Assembly (NCBI RefSeq): GCF_014197205.1
Contig: NZ_JACIFD010000004.1
Location: 1-64,000, forward strand
From: Canibacter oris
GTDB taxonomy: Bacteria; Actinomycetota; Actinomycetes; Actinomycetales; Microbacteriaceae
Length of the DNA stretch: 64,000 bases
Direction: 5' to 3'
Part shown: piece by piece, positions 1-9,000 of the stretch
Layout of the letters: every line of letters begins with the position of its first letter
Position numbering within the stretch: the stretch's first letter is position 1
Made by a program: the position numbers and the translations under genes
The notes under the pieces: model-generated
Database searches by the model: none
Told to the model about the DNA's origin: nothing
Seen by the model: only the letters and a program-made list of their open reading frames with translations

Positions 1-60
1 TCAGCAGCGCCCCGCCGCGATGGTGGCCGCTGTGCTCGCAGCCCTGGTGTGTTTCTTCAT
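1..60 (-). pseudogene. Start of EfeO-like gene, apparently frameshifted or truncated
   Basis: The ATG at 60-58 follows a strong Shine-Dalgarno (AAAGGAGAAAACC on the minus strand) inside the efeU reading frame. It begins a typical signal-peptide start, MKKHTRAASTAATIAAG, but then hits TGA at 3-1 after 19 residues. Moving the frame by one base at the GGGG run (positions 10-13) would restore a hydrophobic signal-peptide core. EfeO, the periplasmic/lipoprotein iron-binding partner, normally follows EfeU, so position and SD argue for efeO. The stop could be a real frameshift, a homopolymer sequencing error or a false start. Confidence 0.4.
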
Positions 61-991
61 GGTTTTCTCCTTTTGTAATCTGCCCTGAGGAGGCGGAAAA
101 CTTGGTTTTGCGGCGGCTGATCCGCACAAAAGCTGGAATCGTGAAGCGCAAATAGAGCGCCCAAGCCAGCACTGCGAGCCAGCTCATCTGCGGCACAAAC
201 CCGATTGTGCCCTGCAGCAGTGCGGCTAGCGGAGTGCCCGGAGCAATCACGTGTTCGACATTAAATGCCCAACCAAACGGGAACGCTGCGCCCCAGAAAG
301 GGCCCTCGAAGCCGGTCAGCACATCGCCGGTGCGGAAATTTGTCGGGGTAATCGGGTGTCCCGAGAATGGGCCCGGCAAGATTGCTGCTTCTTGCAGGTC
401 GTGGATGCCGTACGCCAGCACGCCGGCGCTCACCAGTAGCAGGAAAGCGCCAGTCCAGGTAAAGAACGCCCGGAGGTTTGCCCGCACCGCGCCGCGGTTA
501 ATTAAAATCCCAAAGCCGGTGGCGACGATGATGCCCGCGACCGCGGCGCCGAGCGCGACGGCGGAGTTGATCCACCCCCACAGCAAAATAGTGGTTTCAA
601 GGCCCTCTCTGGCAACTGTCACAAAAGCCAGCCAGAAAATTGCGGTGCCGCTGCCCAGCAGTAGCGCGCGATTCATGCCCTGCTCCAGTTCTGCGCGCAG
701 TCGGGAGCCGGTTTTGAGCATCCAGAAAACCATCCAGGTGATCATTGCGACCGCCAACAGTGACATGGTGCCGCCGATTAGTTCTTGCTGAAAAAAGGTG
801 AGTTGGGTGCGCCCGAAAGTGAAAAAAGCGCCGGCGGCAAGCGATGCCAGAACCGCAGCTGCTACGCCGTACCAGATTTTGCGTTTCACATCGTGGCGCT
901 GCAGTTTCGTGGCGTAGGCGAGCAAAATGCCAATCACCAGGGCGGCTTCCAGGCCTTCCCGGAAGCCAATTAAAAATCCAGCTAGCGTCAT
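2..991 (-). CDS. efeU: EfeU/FTR1-family iron permease, open at left edge
   Basis: Inner-membrane high-affinity iron permease of the Fe(II)/Fe(III) FTR1/OfeT family, the channel part of EfeUOB uptake systems. I translated this strand by hand. The ATG at 991 gives MTLAGFLIGFREGLEAAL and there is no in-frame stop to the window edge (330 codons). Both family REXXE iron-ligand motifs are present: REGLE at residues 11-15, and a second REGLE in the fourth helix region (TVAREGLETTILLW). Multiple hydrophobic helices follow. The family is usually about 280-300 residues, so reading through the efeO-like start at 60 is longer than expected. It is divergent from pepA, with palindromic sequence in the gap that may carry an iron-responsive operator. 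Family call is secure; the 3' end is not. Confidence 0.88.
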   Translation of the reverse strand, partial: MTLAGFLIGFREGLEAALVIGILLAYATKLQRHDVKRKIWYGVAAAVLASLAAGAFFTFGRTQLTFFQQELIGGTMSLLAVAMITWMVFWMLKTGSRLRAELEQGMNRALLLGSGTAIFWLAFVTVAREGLETTILLWGWINSAVALGAAVAGIIVATGFGILINRGAVRANLRAFFTWTGAFLLLVSAGVLAYGIHDLQEAAILPGPFSGHPITPTNFRTGDVLTGFEGPFWGAAFPFGWAFNVEHVIAPGTPLAALLQGTIGFVPQMSWLAVLAWALYLRFTIPAFVRISRRKTKFSASSGQITKGENHEETHQGCEHSGHHRGGALL

Positions 992-1006
992 CGAAGTTAA
1001 ACCGTT

Positions 1007-1055
1007 CTTGTATTTTACCTAATCAGCAGGACTTGGTTGCCTGATAAGAGTATCA
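1007..1055. promoter_or_regulatory. Candidate iron-regulator sites between efeU and pepA
   Basis: The gap holds the palindrome TGATA-AGAG-TATCA (1042-1055) and, on the efeU strand, TTAGGTAAAATACAAG (1022-1007). The latter shares TTAGGTAA with the DtxR/IdeR box half-site. Both sit just upstream of the efeU start. Role inferred from position and partial consensus match only. Confidence 0.3.
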
Positions 1056-1162
1056 TCAGATGAATTATATCGGCTAGCATCTCGCAAAACTTTATGAAGT
1101 TGCGTCAGTCGCGGCTGTGATTTGTTGCACGTCTCTAATTTGAAGGCGCTAGGCTAGTAGAT

Positions 1163-2686
1163 ATGAACCTTGTAATTGACCCAAAATACAATCCTGTTCC
1201 ATCCCTGACGCAGTCACCGGAGATTGCAGTTGCCGCAACCGCGGCAGCAACCGGCGCAGTTGCGGTCTGGGTAACTAGCGAGGGTGAGCTCCCGCAGACG
1301 GTAGAGCTCAGCCGTGAAGAACTAAAACTTGCCGGTTTTACCGGCGCGAAAGGTCAAACCTACGTGCTGCCTGGCGAGCCAGTAACCGTGCTCGTGGGTA
1401 TCGGCAAAGGCGTTAAAAACGCTGCCGAGGCGCGCAACGCGGTTGCCGCTTTTGTGCGTGCGGCAAACAAAGAGGCCGAGATTAGCTTCGAGCTGGAAAC
1501 CCTGCACCGCGGTGACACCTGCGCCCGTGGTGCGGCACGCGCCGCGGTAGAGGGCGCACTGCTCGCGCGCTACGCATACGAAGAGCTGAAAACTGAGCGG
1601 AAGCTCGTGCCACTCACCAAAATCACCGTGGTGGCAACCGCAGACACCGAGCTGGCGCAGGAGGGCATCGCCCAGGGAGTGGCGCTGTCGCGTGCTGCGC
1701 GCCTGTCTCGCGACCTCGCTAACACCCCACCACGCCACCTCACCGCGACAAAACTCGCAGAGGTTGTTGCCGAGGTTGGCCCACAGTTTGGGTTGGAAGT
1801 AGAAGTCTTTGACCTCGCTAAGATTCAGGAACTGCGCCTAGAGGGCATGCTGGGTGTAAACGCCGGCAGCGTTGAAGAACCACGGGTTATTAAACTCAGC
1901 TACAAGCCGGAAAATGCGCGAGCGCATGTTGGCTTGGTTGGTAAAGGCATCATGTATGACTCCGGCGGTATTAGCCTGAAGCCATCTGATCCATCACACT
2001 GCATCATGAAGATGGACATGATGGGCGCCGTTTCACTGTTTGGCGCGATGACCGCGCTGGCTGATCTCAAGGTGGATGTTGCGGTTACCGGTTTCATGAT
2101 GTGCACCGACAATATGCCATCCGGCAGTGCCACCAAGCTCGGTGATGTGCTGACTTACCGCAACGGCAAAACCGCCGAGGTCAAAAACACTGACGCTGAG
2201 GGTCGCCTGGTGCTGGCTGACGGTCTGGTGCTGGCAACCGAACTGGAGCCGCGCCCAGATGCGCTGGTAGATATCGCAACTTTGACCGGTGCCGCTTTGA
2301 TGGCATTCGGCACCGAAACCACTGCGGTTATGGGTAATAATCAGGATGTGGTGGATCAGCTCATCGCAGCTGGTGCTAAAGCAGACGATGTGGCATGGCA
2401 GATGCCGCTCGACCTGCGGCTGAAAGAAACCATGAAATCAAACGTGGCTGATTTCGCAAACATTGGTGCCCGTGAGGGCGGTGCAATCACCGCGGCGCTG
2501 TTCCTCAACGAGTTCGTTGACGGCACCCCATGGGGTCACCTCGATATTGCCGGCACCATGGAGGCTACCTCCGATAAGCTGTGGCGTTCAGCCGGCGCAA
2601 CCGGTGTGGGTGCACGCACCCTGGCGCACTTCCTGGCCGCCTTTAATCAGCCAAGCGGTGACATTATCGGCACCGAACTAGACTAA
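1163..2686 (+). CDS. pepA: Leucyl aminopeptidase, M17 family
   Basis: Cytosolic two-metal aminopeptidase removing N-terminal residues during peptide turnover. The 507-residue length fits the family. The N-terminal macro-like domain covers about 1-170 and the catalytic domain about 180-490. The M17 signature NTDAEGRL is at 342-349; the metal/substrate Lys-Asp segment GKGIMYDSGG is near 260 and KMDM near 283. No clear Shine-Dalgarno precedes the ATG; TAGGCT lies seven bases before it, so a leaderless transcript is possible. A strong hairpin follows the gene, so it is probably monocistronic. Confident call. Confidence 0.95.
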   Translation: MNLVIDPKYNPVPSLTQSPEIAVAATAAATGAVAVWVTSEGELPQTVELSREELKLAGFTGAKGQTYVLPGEPVTVLVGIGKGVKNAAEARNAVAAFVRAANKEAEISFELETLHRGDTCARGAARAAVEGALLARYAYEELKTERKLVPLTKITVVATADTELAQEGIAQGVALSRAARLSRDLANTPPRHLTATKLAEVVAEVGPQFGLEVEVFDLAKIQELRLEGMLGVNAGSVEEPRVIKLSYKPENARAHVGLVGKGIMYDSGGISLKPSDPSHCIMKMDMMGAVSLFGAMTALADLKVDVAVTGFMMCTDNMPSGSATKLGDVLTYRNGKTAEVKNTDAEGRLVLADGLVLATELEPRPDALVDIATLTGAALMAFGTETTAVMGNNQDVVDQLIAAGAKADDVAWQMPLDLRLKETMKSNVADFANIGAREGGAITAALFLNEFVDGTPWGHLDIAGTMEATSDKLWRSAGATGVGARTLAHFLAAFNQPSGDIIGTELD

Positions 2687-2703
2687 GTTTCGAGATGCAA
2701 AAA

Positions 2704-2740
2704 CAGCGGGCGTGGTCAAATGGCCACGCCCGCTGTTGCT
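2704..2740 (+). terminator. Terminator after pepA
   Basis: Perfect 12-bp stem CAGCGGGCGTGG (2704-2715) with CCACGCCCGCTG (2724-2735), followed by a T-rich stretch. Confidence 0.8.
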
Positions 2741-2804
2741 TTTGCTTTGGTGTTTGTGGCGCGTACTCCCCAGTGCCAGCGGGGAACTCTGGCACAGTTG
2801 AAGT

Positions 2805-4157
2805 ATGACTTTCGAAGCAGAATTTCCGCACCGTTCGACGGGTGACACCACCCATGCACAGCAACTGTCTACAGCTTTAGCGTCACAAGCAGCCTATGTG
2901 GAGGCAATCGCGCAGTACGTGACGGAGTCGCCTACCTCGCACCACGCGGTGGCTGCGGCAGCGCGGCTGCTCGCAGAGCAGGGTTTTCAGTATCACGCCG
3001 AAACCACGGCGTGGCCACAGCTCGCGGCGGGCGCGACCGGTTATACGGTGCGAGACGGCGCGTTTATCGCCTGGAAAGTGGGCGGTGAGCACGGCGCAGC
3101 AGCGCCGCAGCCGGGATTTGCGGTGCGGATCTTTGGGGCGCACACTGACTCTCCCGGCTTTATGGTGAAGCCGGTTGCCGCCGGCGGCGCGCACGGTTGG
3201 CAGCAGCTGAACGTGGAGGTTTACGGCGGCCCGCTGCTAAACAGCTGGCTTGATCGCGATCTCGCTATCGCGGGCAAGGTGCAGCTGCGCGATGGCTCCT
3301 CGCGGCTGTTGTGCACAGCTGCTGTGGCGCGGATCCCGCAGCTTGCGATCCACCTCGAAAGCCGCGATAAAACCGCGCTTGAGTTAGACCGGCAGCAGCA
3401 CACGCAACCGGTTTTAAGCCTTAACGGCCCCGCCGCAGAGCAGTTGATTGCGGAGGCCGCGGGCGTTTCAGCTCAGGACATCTGCGGCTGGGAGCTGCAG
3501 CTTGCTGACACGCAGCGCCCAGAGCTGATCGGTGCCCAGCAGGATTTGTTTGCGAGCGGCCGCATGGATAACCTCAGCAGTGTGTTTGCGGGGCTTGCGG
3601 GGCTTGCGGCGGCCACTGTGCCGGCGGGACAGGTTGCGGTGTTGGTCGCTAATGACCATGAAGAAGTGGGGTCACTGACCTACTCTGGCGCGATGGGTAC
3701 CTTCCTGAACGATGTTTTGCTGCGCCTGAATGCGGGGGTTGGTGGATCAGCCACCGACTTACTGCTGACCAAAGCGCATGGCTGGATGATGTCGGCTGAT
3801 GCCGGCCACGGAGTGCACCCGAACTATCCGGAGAAGCACGACCCGGTGGTGCGGCCGCAGCTGGGCAGTGGGCCAATGCGGAAGGTGAATGCAAACCAGC
3901 ACTACGCGACCGACGCGGTCGGCGGCTATATTTGGGACAGTGCGCTGCGTGCCGCAGGGGTGCAGGGGCAGGTTTTTGTGTCGAAGAATACGACTCCGTG
4001 CGGCACCACAATTGGGCCGATTAGCACCGCGGCGGTGGGGATCCGCACTCTCGATGTGGGGGTGCCGCTATTGTCGATGCACTCCGCTCGGGAGCTGGCG
4101 CACGCTGCGGATTTGCACGCACTCGGGAAGCTCGCAGCTGCATTCTTCACGCTGTAA
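2805..4157 (+). CDS. M18 family aminopeptidase
   Basis: Zinc aminopeptidase of the aspartyl-aminopeptidase/ApeB group, cytosolic and usually dodecameric, acting on peptides with acidic or other N-terminal residues. The 450 residues include the family metal-binding motif HTDSPGF (113-119), SGRMDNL (251-257) with a metal-ligand Asp, NDHEEVGS (283-290) with the catalytic Glu pair, and MHSARE near the C terminus. The gene lies 118 bp after pepA but behind a terminator, so it is probably transcribed separately. ATG start chosen; the upstream SD is weak. The family call is solid; substrate preference cannot be read. Confidence 0.93.
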   Translation: MTFEAEFPHRSTGDTTHAQQLSTALASQAAYVEAIAQYVTESPTSHHAVAAAARLLAEQGFQYHAETTAWPQLAAGATGYTVRDGAFIAWKVGGEHGAAAPQPGFAVRIFGAHTDSPGFMVKPVAAGGAHGWQQLNVEVYGGPLLNSWLDRDLAIAGKVQLRDGSSRLLCTAAVARIPQLAIHLESRDKTALELDRQQHTQPVLSLNGPAAEQLIAEAAGVSAQDICGWELQLADTQRPELIGAQQDLFASGRMDNLSSVFAGLAGLAAATVPAGQVAVLVANDHEEVGSLTYSGAMGTFLNDVLLRLNAGVGGSATDLLLTKAHGWMMSADAGHGVHPNYPEKHDPVVRPQLGSGPMRKVNANQHYATDAVGGYIWDSALRAAGVQGQVFVSKNTTPCGTTIGPISTAAVGIRTLDVGVPLLSMHSARELAHAADLHALGKLAAAFFTL

Positions 4158-4214
4158 GGGCCGTTTGGATATGATTTATTATGTAGCTAGGTACTGTTAG
4201 GTCGGGGAGGGCAG

Positions 4215-4490
4215 ATGAGTAACAGCGGTCAGGTAGAGCCTATTTTCGCAACTGAAATGTTGGTGCCGCAGGTGCAGCGGATCGGCAACCGTGACATTGA
4301 GGTGACCTATTTAGGTACGAACACCTTCGGAGAGTCCACTTGGATTCTATGGAATGCGCAGGAACCTACCCTGATTGGGATGCTGCGACAGGCAGACGGG
4401 AAGTTCACCTTTGAGCAGCGCACAAGCGTCGGTGCGATGCAGCACAGCGATTTGACCCGGGAAAAAGTGCAGCTGATGCTCGGTTCGTAG
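4215..4490 (+). CDS. Small uncharacterised protein, 91 aa
   Basis: I do not recognise a family. The ATG is preceded by a good SD (GGGGAGGG, 4204-4211). The product is soluble-looking, with no signal peptide or membrane segment and no cysteines. A central segment (EVTYLGTNTFGESTWILWN, about residues 29-47) alternates polar and hydrophobic residues as in a beta-rich fold. It sits alone between the M18 peptidase and the tRNA cluster. Spacing, start and SD support a real gene; function unknown. Confidence 0.7.
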   Translation: MSNSGQVEPIFATEMLVPQVQRIGNRDIEVTYLGTNTFGESTWILWNAQEPTLIGMLRQADGKFTFEQRTSVGAMQHSDLTREKVQLMLGS

Positions 4491-4576
4491 CCTTTTAGGG
4501 TGGCACAGTCGGAGAATTAGACACGCCGGTAAAACCTTGATTTTATGCGGTTTTTCGGGGATTCTGTGGGTGTGAT

Positions 4577-4606
4577 TTGCGCTGAGTGGGGCGAATGCCG
4601 TAATCT
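4577..4606 (+). promoter_or_regulatory. Promoter for tRNA-Glu/Asp cluster
   Basis: TTGCGC (4577-4582), an 18-bp spacer and TAATCT (4601-4606), about 35 bp before tRNA-Glu. Consensus-like sigma-70 spacing; not tested. Confidence 0.45.
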
Positions 4607-4641
4607 TATTCATGGCGAAAAGATGGCGTGAAACGCGATCC

Positions 4642-4717
4642 GGCCCCATCGTCTAGAGGCCTAGGACGTCGCCCTTTCACGGCGGTAACACGGGTTCGAA
4701 TCCCGTTGGGGTCACCA
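4642..4717 (+). tRNA. tRNA-Glu (TTC)
   Basis: Full cloverleaf: acceptor GGCCCCA with TGGGGTC, anticodon loop CTTTCAC giving TTC, and T-arm GGTTCGAATCC. Discriminator A is at 4714 and CCA is encoded (4715-4717). Confidence 0.96.
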
Positions 4718-4741
4718 CTCGCCAAATTTATAATTGAATAT

Positions 4742-4815
4742 GGCCCTGTGGCGCAGTTGGTTAGCGCGCCGCCCTGTCACGGCGGAGGTCGCGGGTTCAA
4801 GCCCCGTCAGGGTCG
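4742..4815 (+). tRNA. tRNA-Asp (GTC)
   Basis: Acceptor GGCCCTG with CAGGGTC, anticodon loop CTGTCAC giving GTC, and T-arm GGGTTCAAGCCC. Discriminator G; CCA is not encoded. It lies 24 bp after tRNA-Glu and is likely co-transcribed with it. Confidence 0.96.
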
Positions 4816-4826
4816 CAAGATAAGAG

Positions 4827-4852
4827 CCCTTCAAGTTTTGAAGGGTTTCTTC
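4827..4852 (+). terminator. Terminator after tRNA-Asp
   Basis: Stem CCCTTCAA (4827-4834) with TTGAAGGG (4838-4845), then TTTCTTC. Confidence 0.7.
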
Positions 4853-4894
4853 ATCTGATGCGGTGCAAGCCGCACCCGAGTGGCAAAACACTCA

Positions 4895-4967
4895 GGCTCT
4901 GTAGCTCAGTTGGTAGAGCGTTCGACTGAAAATCGAAAGGTCACCGGATCGATGCCGGTCGGAGCCA
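4895..4967 (+). tRNA. tRNA-Phe (GAA)
   Basis: Acceptor GGCTCTG with CGGAGCC, anticodon GAA in ACTGAAAAT. The T-loop reads ATCGATG rather than the common TTCGANN, but stems are intact (CCGG/CCGG). CCA is not encoded. Confidence 0.95.
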
Positions 4968-4971
4968 CAAC

Positions 4972-5000
4972 AGCCCGGTTCTTAAGAGCCGGGCTTTTGC
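4972..5000 (+). terminator. Terminator after tRNA-Phe
   Basis: Stem AGCCCGG (4972-4978) with CCGGGCT (4989-4995), followed by TTTTGC. The lysR gene ends convergently 43 bp further on. Confidence 0.7.
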
Positions 5001-5037
5001 TTTGCCTGTCGCGTTTGCGTGAGCTGGAGCCGGCGCA

Positions 5038-5955
5038 CTATTTCTGCTGTTGCAGTTGGAGCATGATTTGCGTGCTTTGCTCCTGTAGTTCGGCGCGCAC
5101 CGCTTGGATTGCCGGATGACTGGCAGCACCGCGGCGGGTTGCAGTGAAGATGTGGCGGCGCGGATCGCCCGGCAGATCCACCAAGCGCATCTGGTGTGCT
5201 GCATTTACCCGCACCAGTCCCGGCAACAGTGCTACCGCGTTACCGGTTTCAATCAGTCGCACGTGTGCTTGCAGGTCGGCGGTTTCGAAGCGAATGTCGG
5301 GCTCGAAGCCCGCGATACGGCAAGCCTGCTCGGCCCAGTGGCGGCTCGCCGCGCCACGCGGCTCCATCACCCAGGGTAGTTCCGCGGCGGCGGTGATTGC
5401 GGTGACGTGCGCAAACTCTGGCGTTAGCGGCAGTGCCAGGCGGATGCGGTCTTGCAGCAGTGAAACCCGGTCGAGGCCGCTGAAGTGTGCGGCGGCATGG
5501 CCCGGATACTGCTCCGCAACCACCAGATCGAAGGCGCGGGCAGCGGTTTCTGAGAGACCGGTTTCGGGTTCGTGCTGCACCACTTCAATGCGCAGCTTTG
5601 GGTGCTGTCGCTGCAGCCGCAACAGCGCTGCGGGCACCAGCGCCAGCAGCGCGGTCTGAAACACCGCGAGGCGGAGCGAACCGGTGAGCTCTTGCTGGGT
5701 CGCGTGCAGTGCGGCCTCGGCGGCCTCGAGGTCGTGCAGCATCTGCTCGGCGGCGCGCACCAGCTGTTTGGCTGGTTCTAGGAGGGTCAGGGTGCGACCT
5801 TGTTTGCGCAGCAGCAGTACGCCGGTTTCGCGCTCCAGTTGTGCCAGTTGTTGAGAGACCGCTGAGGGACTAAGGTCTAGGGCGCTAGCAACCGCCGCGA
5901 TGGTGCCGCGGCGGCTGAGTTCTGCGAGCAAGCGCAGGCGTTTGATGTCGAGCAT
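5038..5955 (-). CDS. LysR-family transcriptional regulator
   Basis: DNA-binding regulator of 305 residues with the standard plan: N-terminal winged helix-turn-helix (about 1-60, with ALDLSPSAVSQQLAQLE as recognition helix) and a periplasmic-binding-protein-like effector domain (about 90-295). It is divergent from putA, with 140 bp between starts. That gap holds a clear palindrome, so this protein is most likely the proline- or P5C-responsive regulator of putA. The family is certain; the target is inferred from arrangement, since LysR regulators usually control the divergent neighbour and themselves. Confidence 0.93.
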   Translation of the reverse strand: MLDIKRLRLLAELSRRGTIAAVASALDLSPSAVSQQLAQLERETGVLLLRKQGRTLTLLEPAKQLVRAAEQMLHDLEAAEAALHATQQELTGSLRLAVFQTALLALVPAALLRLQRQHPKLRIEVVQHEPETGLSETAARAFDLVVAEQYPGHAAAHFSGLDRVSLLQDRIRLALPLTPEFAHVTAITAAAELPWVMEPRGAASRHWAEQACRIAGFEPDIRFETADLQAHVRLIETGNAVALLPGLVRVNAAHQMRLVDLPGDPRRHIFTATRRGAASHPAIQAVRAELQEQSTQIMLQLQQQK

Positions 5956-5972
5956 GATCCACCACCAAAAGA

Positions 5973-6010
5973 TTAACTAAAACTTAATGATATTAAGAAT
6001 ATACAGTTAA
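5973..6010. promoter_or_regulatory. Nested inverted repeat, likely LysR operator for putA
   Basis: An inner palindrome CTTAAT-GAT-ATTAAG (5983-5997) is enclosed by TTAACT (5973-5978) and AGTTAA (6005-6010). It lies 18 bp from the lysR start and about 85 bp from the putA start. LysR proteins bind such AT-rich dyads with T-N11-A character. Confidence 0.55.
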
Positions 6011-6095
6011 TTTTCTTCTTGATAGAGTTTGAATCAGAAGCGCGTGCGGGCACCTAAAGCAGGGGGCGCATGCATCCTTGGCAGAAAGGTATCAA

Positions 6096-9000
6096 GTGAA
6101 CGAAAAAGTTGCAGCAACAGTGCGCCCGCAAGAGCTCGGTGACGCCGCGGTTGCGCTGGTAGAAAAATGGCTACGGGAAGCCGCAGAGGTGCCAGTGGAT
6201 AAAGCTGGGCAGCGGCTCGCAGGCGTGCTGCGTGACCCTCGCGGGCTTGACTTCACGGTGGGCTTTGTTGACGGCGTGGTGCGCCCCGAAGATCTGGGCG
6301 CTGCGGCAAACAAACTGCAGGAGCTGGTACCACTGACGCCGAGCTTCCTGCCCGCGCCAATGCGGGGCGCAATTGGCGTCGGTGGAGCCCTCGCGAAGCC
6401 ACTGCCGCAGGTTGTTGTGCCGGCCGCACGCAAAGTACTGCGTGAGATGGTAAGCCACTTGATTATCGATGCCACCCCGCAAAAACTCGGTCGCGCCATT
6501 AGCAAGATTAAAAAGCAGGGCGTGCGGCTGAACATGAACCTGCTCGGCGAAGCGATTCTCGGTGAGGCAGAAGCAGCGAAGCGACTAGCCGGCACTCACG
6601 AACTGCTGGCGCGAGATGATGTTGACTACGTCTCAATTAAGGTTTCTGCAACCGTCGCGCCGCACAACCACTGGGCCTTTGACGAGGCAGTTGAACACAT
6701 CGTGAAGCAGCTGGTGCCGCTGTACCGCACCGCCAACGCGGCAAGCCCGAAGAAATTCATTAACCTCGATATGGAAGAGTACAAAGACCTCGACCTCACC
6801 ATCGCGGTTTTCACTAAACTGCTGGAGCAGCCAGAGTTCATTAACCTCGAAGCCGGCATCGTGCTGCAGGCATATCTGCCGGACGCGCTCGGAGCGATGA
6901 TGCGCCTGCAGGAGTGGGCAGCCGATCGCGTCGCAAACGGTGGCGCCCCAATCAAGGTGCGCGTGGTGAAGGGCGCCAACCTGCCAATGGAAATCGTTGA
7001 CGCTACAATCCACGGCTGGCCAGTAGCTACCTGGGACACCAAGCAGCAGTCAGACACCAGCTACAAAGCGGTGCTCGATTACGCTCTGCACCCGGAGCGT
7101 GTAAAGCATGTGCGGATCGGCGTGGCGGGCCACAACCTCTTCGATGTGGCGCTCGCCTGGCTGCTCGCAAAGGCCCGGGGCGCCCAGCACGGCATCGAGT
7201 TTGAGATGCTGCTCGGCATGGCTACCGGCCAAGCGGAGGTTGTAAAGCGCGAAGTTGGCAACCTGTTGCTGTACGTGCCGGTTGTGAAGCCAGCAGAGTT
7301 TGACGTGGCAATCGCATACCTGATTCGCCGTCTTGAAGAGGGTGCCAGCCAGGAAAACTTCATGAGTGCGGTGTTCGAGCTGCACAGCAACACGGAGCTG
7401 TTCAAACGCGAGAAGCAGCGCTTCTTGGCATCGCTGGCAGATCTTGAGGCAATCACCGCGGACGGTGATCCACAAAACTATCAGGTGCCAGCCGCAAAAC
7501 GGCAGCAGAACCGGCAGCACTTTGACGCAGCCGGTGTGGAGCAGCGGGTTGCGGATCGCGTTGCCGCCGGGGCTCGCGGCGAGTTTGCAAATACCCCTGA
7601 CACCGATCCTGATTTGCCAGGTAACCGCGCATGGGGGCGTGAAATTGCACAGCGGATGGCTGCGTCACAGCTCGGTGTCGACCTGGTAGCTGCGGCTCAA
7701 GTTGCAAAGCAGACAGAGCTGGAAGAAATCATCACCCGCGGTATTGCAGCGCAGCAGGGCTGGGAATCGCTGGGAGCTGCGGGCCGCGCCGAGGTGCTGC
7801 ACCGCGCAGGCGAAATGTTAGAGCAGCGGCGTGCCGAGCTGCTGGAGGTGATGGGTTCCGAGTGTGGTAAGACCCTTGACCAGGCAGATCCGGAAATTTC
7901 TGAAGCGATTGACTTTGCGCACTACTACGCGATGCTGGGGCAGCAGCTGGAGCAGGTTGTTGGCGCTAAGCCAGCACCACAAAAGCTGATTGCGGTGATC
8001 CCGCCATGGAACTTCCCGGTTGCGATTTCTGCTGGTGGCACTCTCGCAGCGTTAGCTTCCGGTGCGGCGGTGATTGTGAAACCAGCCACCAACGCAGCCC
8101 GCTCTGGCGCGCTGATGGTGCAAGCGCTGTGGGATGCTGGCGTGCCGCGCGAGGTGCTGCAGCTTGTGCAGTTCGCCGACCGGGAGCTCGGCTCTCAGCT
8201 GGTGGCCGATTCCCGTGTTGGGCGTGTTATTCTGACCGGCGCGTATGAGACTGCTGTGGCTTTCCGCGGATTGCGTCGAGACCTTCCGGTGCTGGCAGAA
8301 ACCAGCGGTAAAAACGCTATCATCGTGACCCCGAACGCTGACCTTGACCTGGCCGCAAAAGACGTGGCGTTGAGCGCTTTCGGGCACGCGGGGCAGAAGT
8401 GTTCTGCGGCTTCGCTGGTGATTTTGGTCGGGTCTGTTGCGAAATCCAAGCGCTTTAAAAACCAGCTGCTGGACGCGGTGAAGTCGCTGAAGGTTGGCAC
8501 TCCTGACGACTTGGAAAGCCAGATGGGCACCATCATTACCGCGCCTGACGGTAAGCTGCTGCGCGGTCTAACCGAGCTTGGTGCCGGTGAAAGCTGGCTG
8601 CTCAAGCCACAGCCGCTGGGCAGCCAAAGCCCGCTAGCGCTCGACAAGAACGGCAAAAACAAGCTGTGGAGCCCGGGTGTGCGGGACGGTGTGCAGCGCG
8701 GTAGCGAGTACCACATGACCGAGTATTTCGGCCCTATTCTCGGCATTATGACCGCTGCGACCCTGGCGGAAGCAATCGACATTGTTAATGACATTGAATA
8801 CGGTCTGACCAGCGGTTTGCACTCGCTTGACCGGGACGAAATCGACCTCTGGCTGCGAACTGTGCAGGCGGGTAACCTTTACGTCAATCGCGGCATTACC
8901 GGTGCTATCGTGCAACGGCAGCCTTTCGGCGGCTGGAAGAAGAGCGCTATTGGTGCCGGTTGCAAAGCTGGCGGGCCAAATTACTTGCATGGCTTGGTTG

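Noticed and set aside
207-1044. Plus-strand ORFs in the first kilobase
   Set aside because: They are antisense to the EfeU frame, which has clear REXXE motifs.
4895-4967. Degenerate tRNA-Phe pseudogene because of the ATCGATG T-loop
   Set aside because: All stems pair and the anticodon arm is perfect; the T-loop variant is compatible with a working tRNA.
8195-8794. 199-residue minus-strand ORF inside putA
   Set aside because: Antisense shadow of the ALDH domain; low-complexity Ser/Ala composition and no family features.
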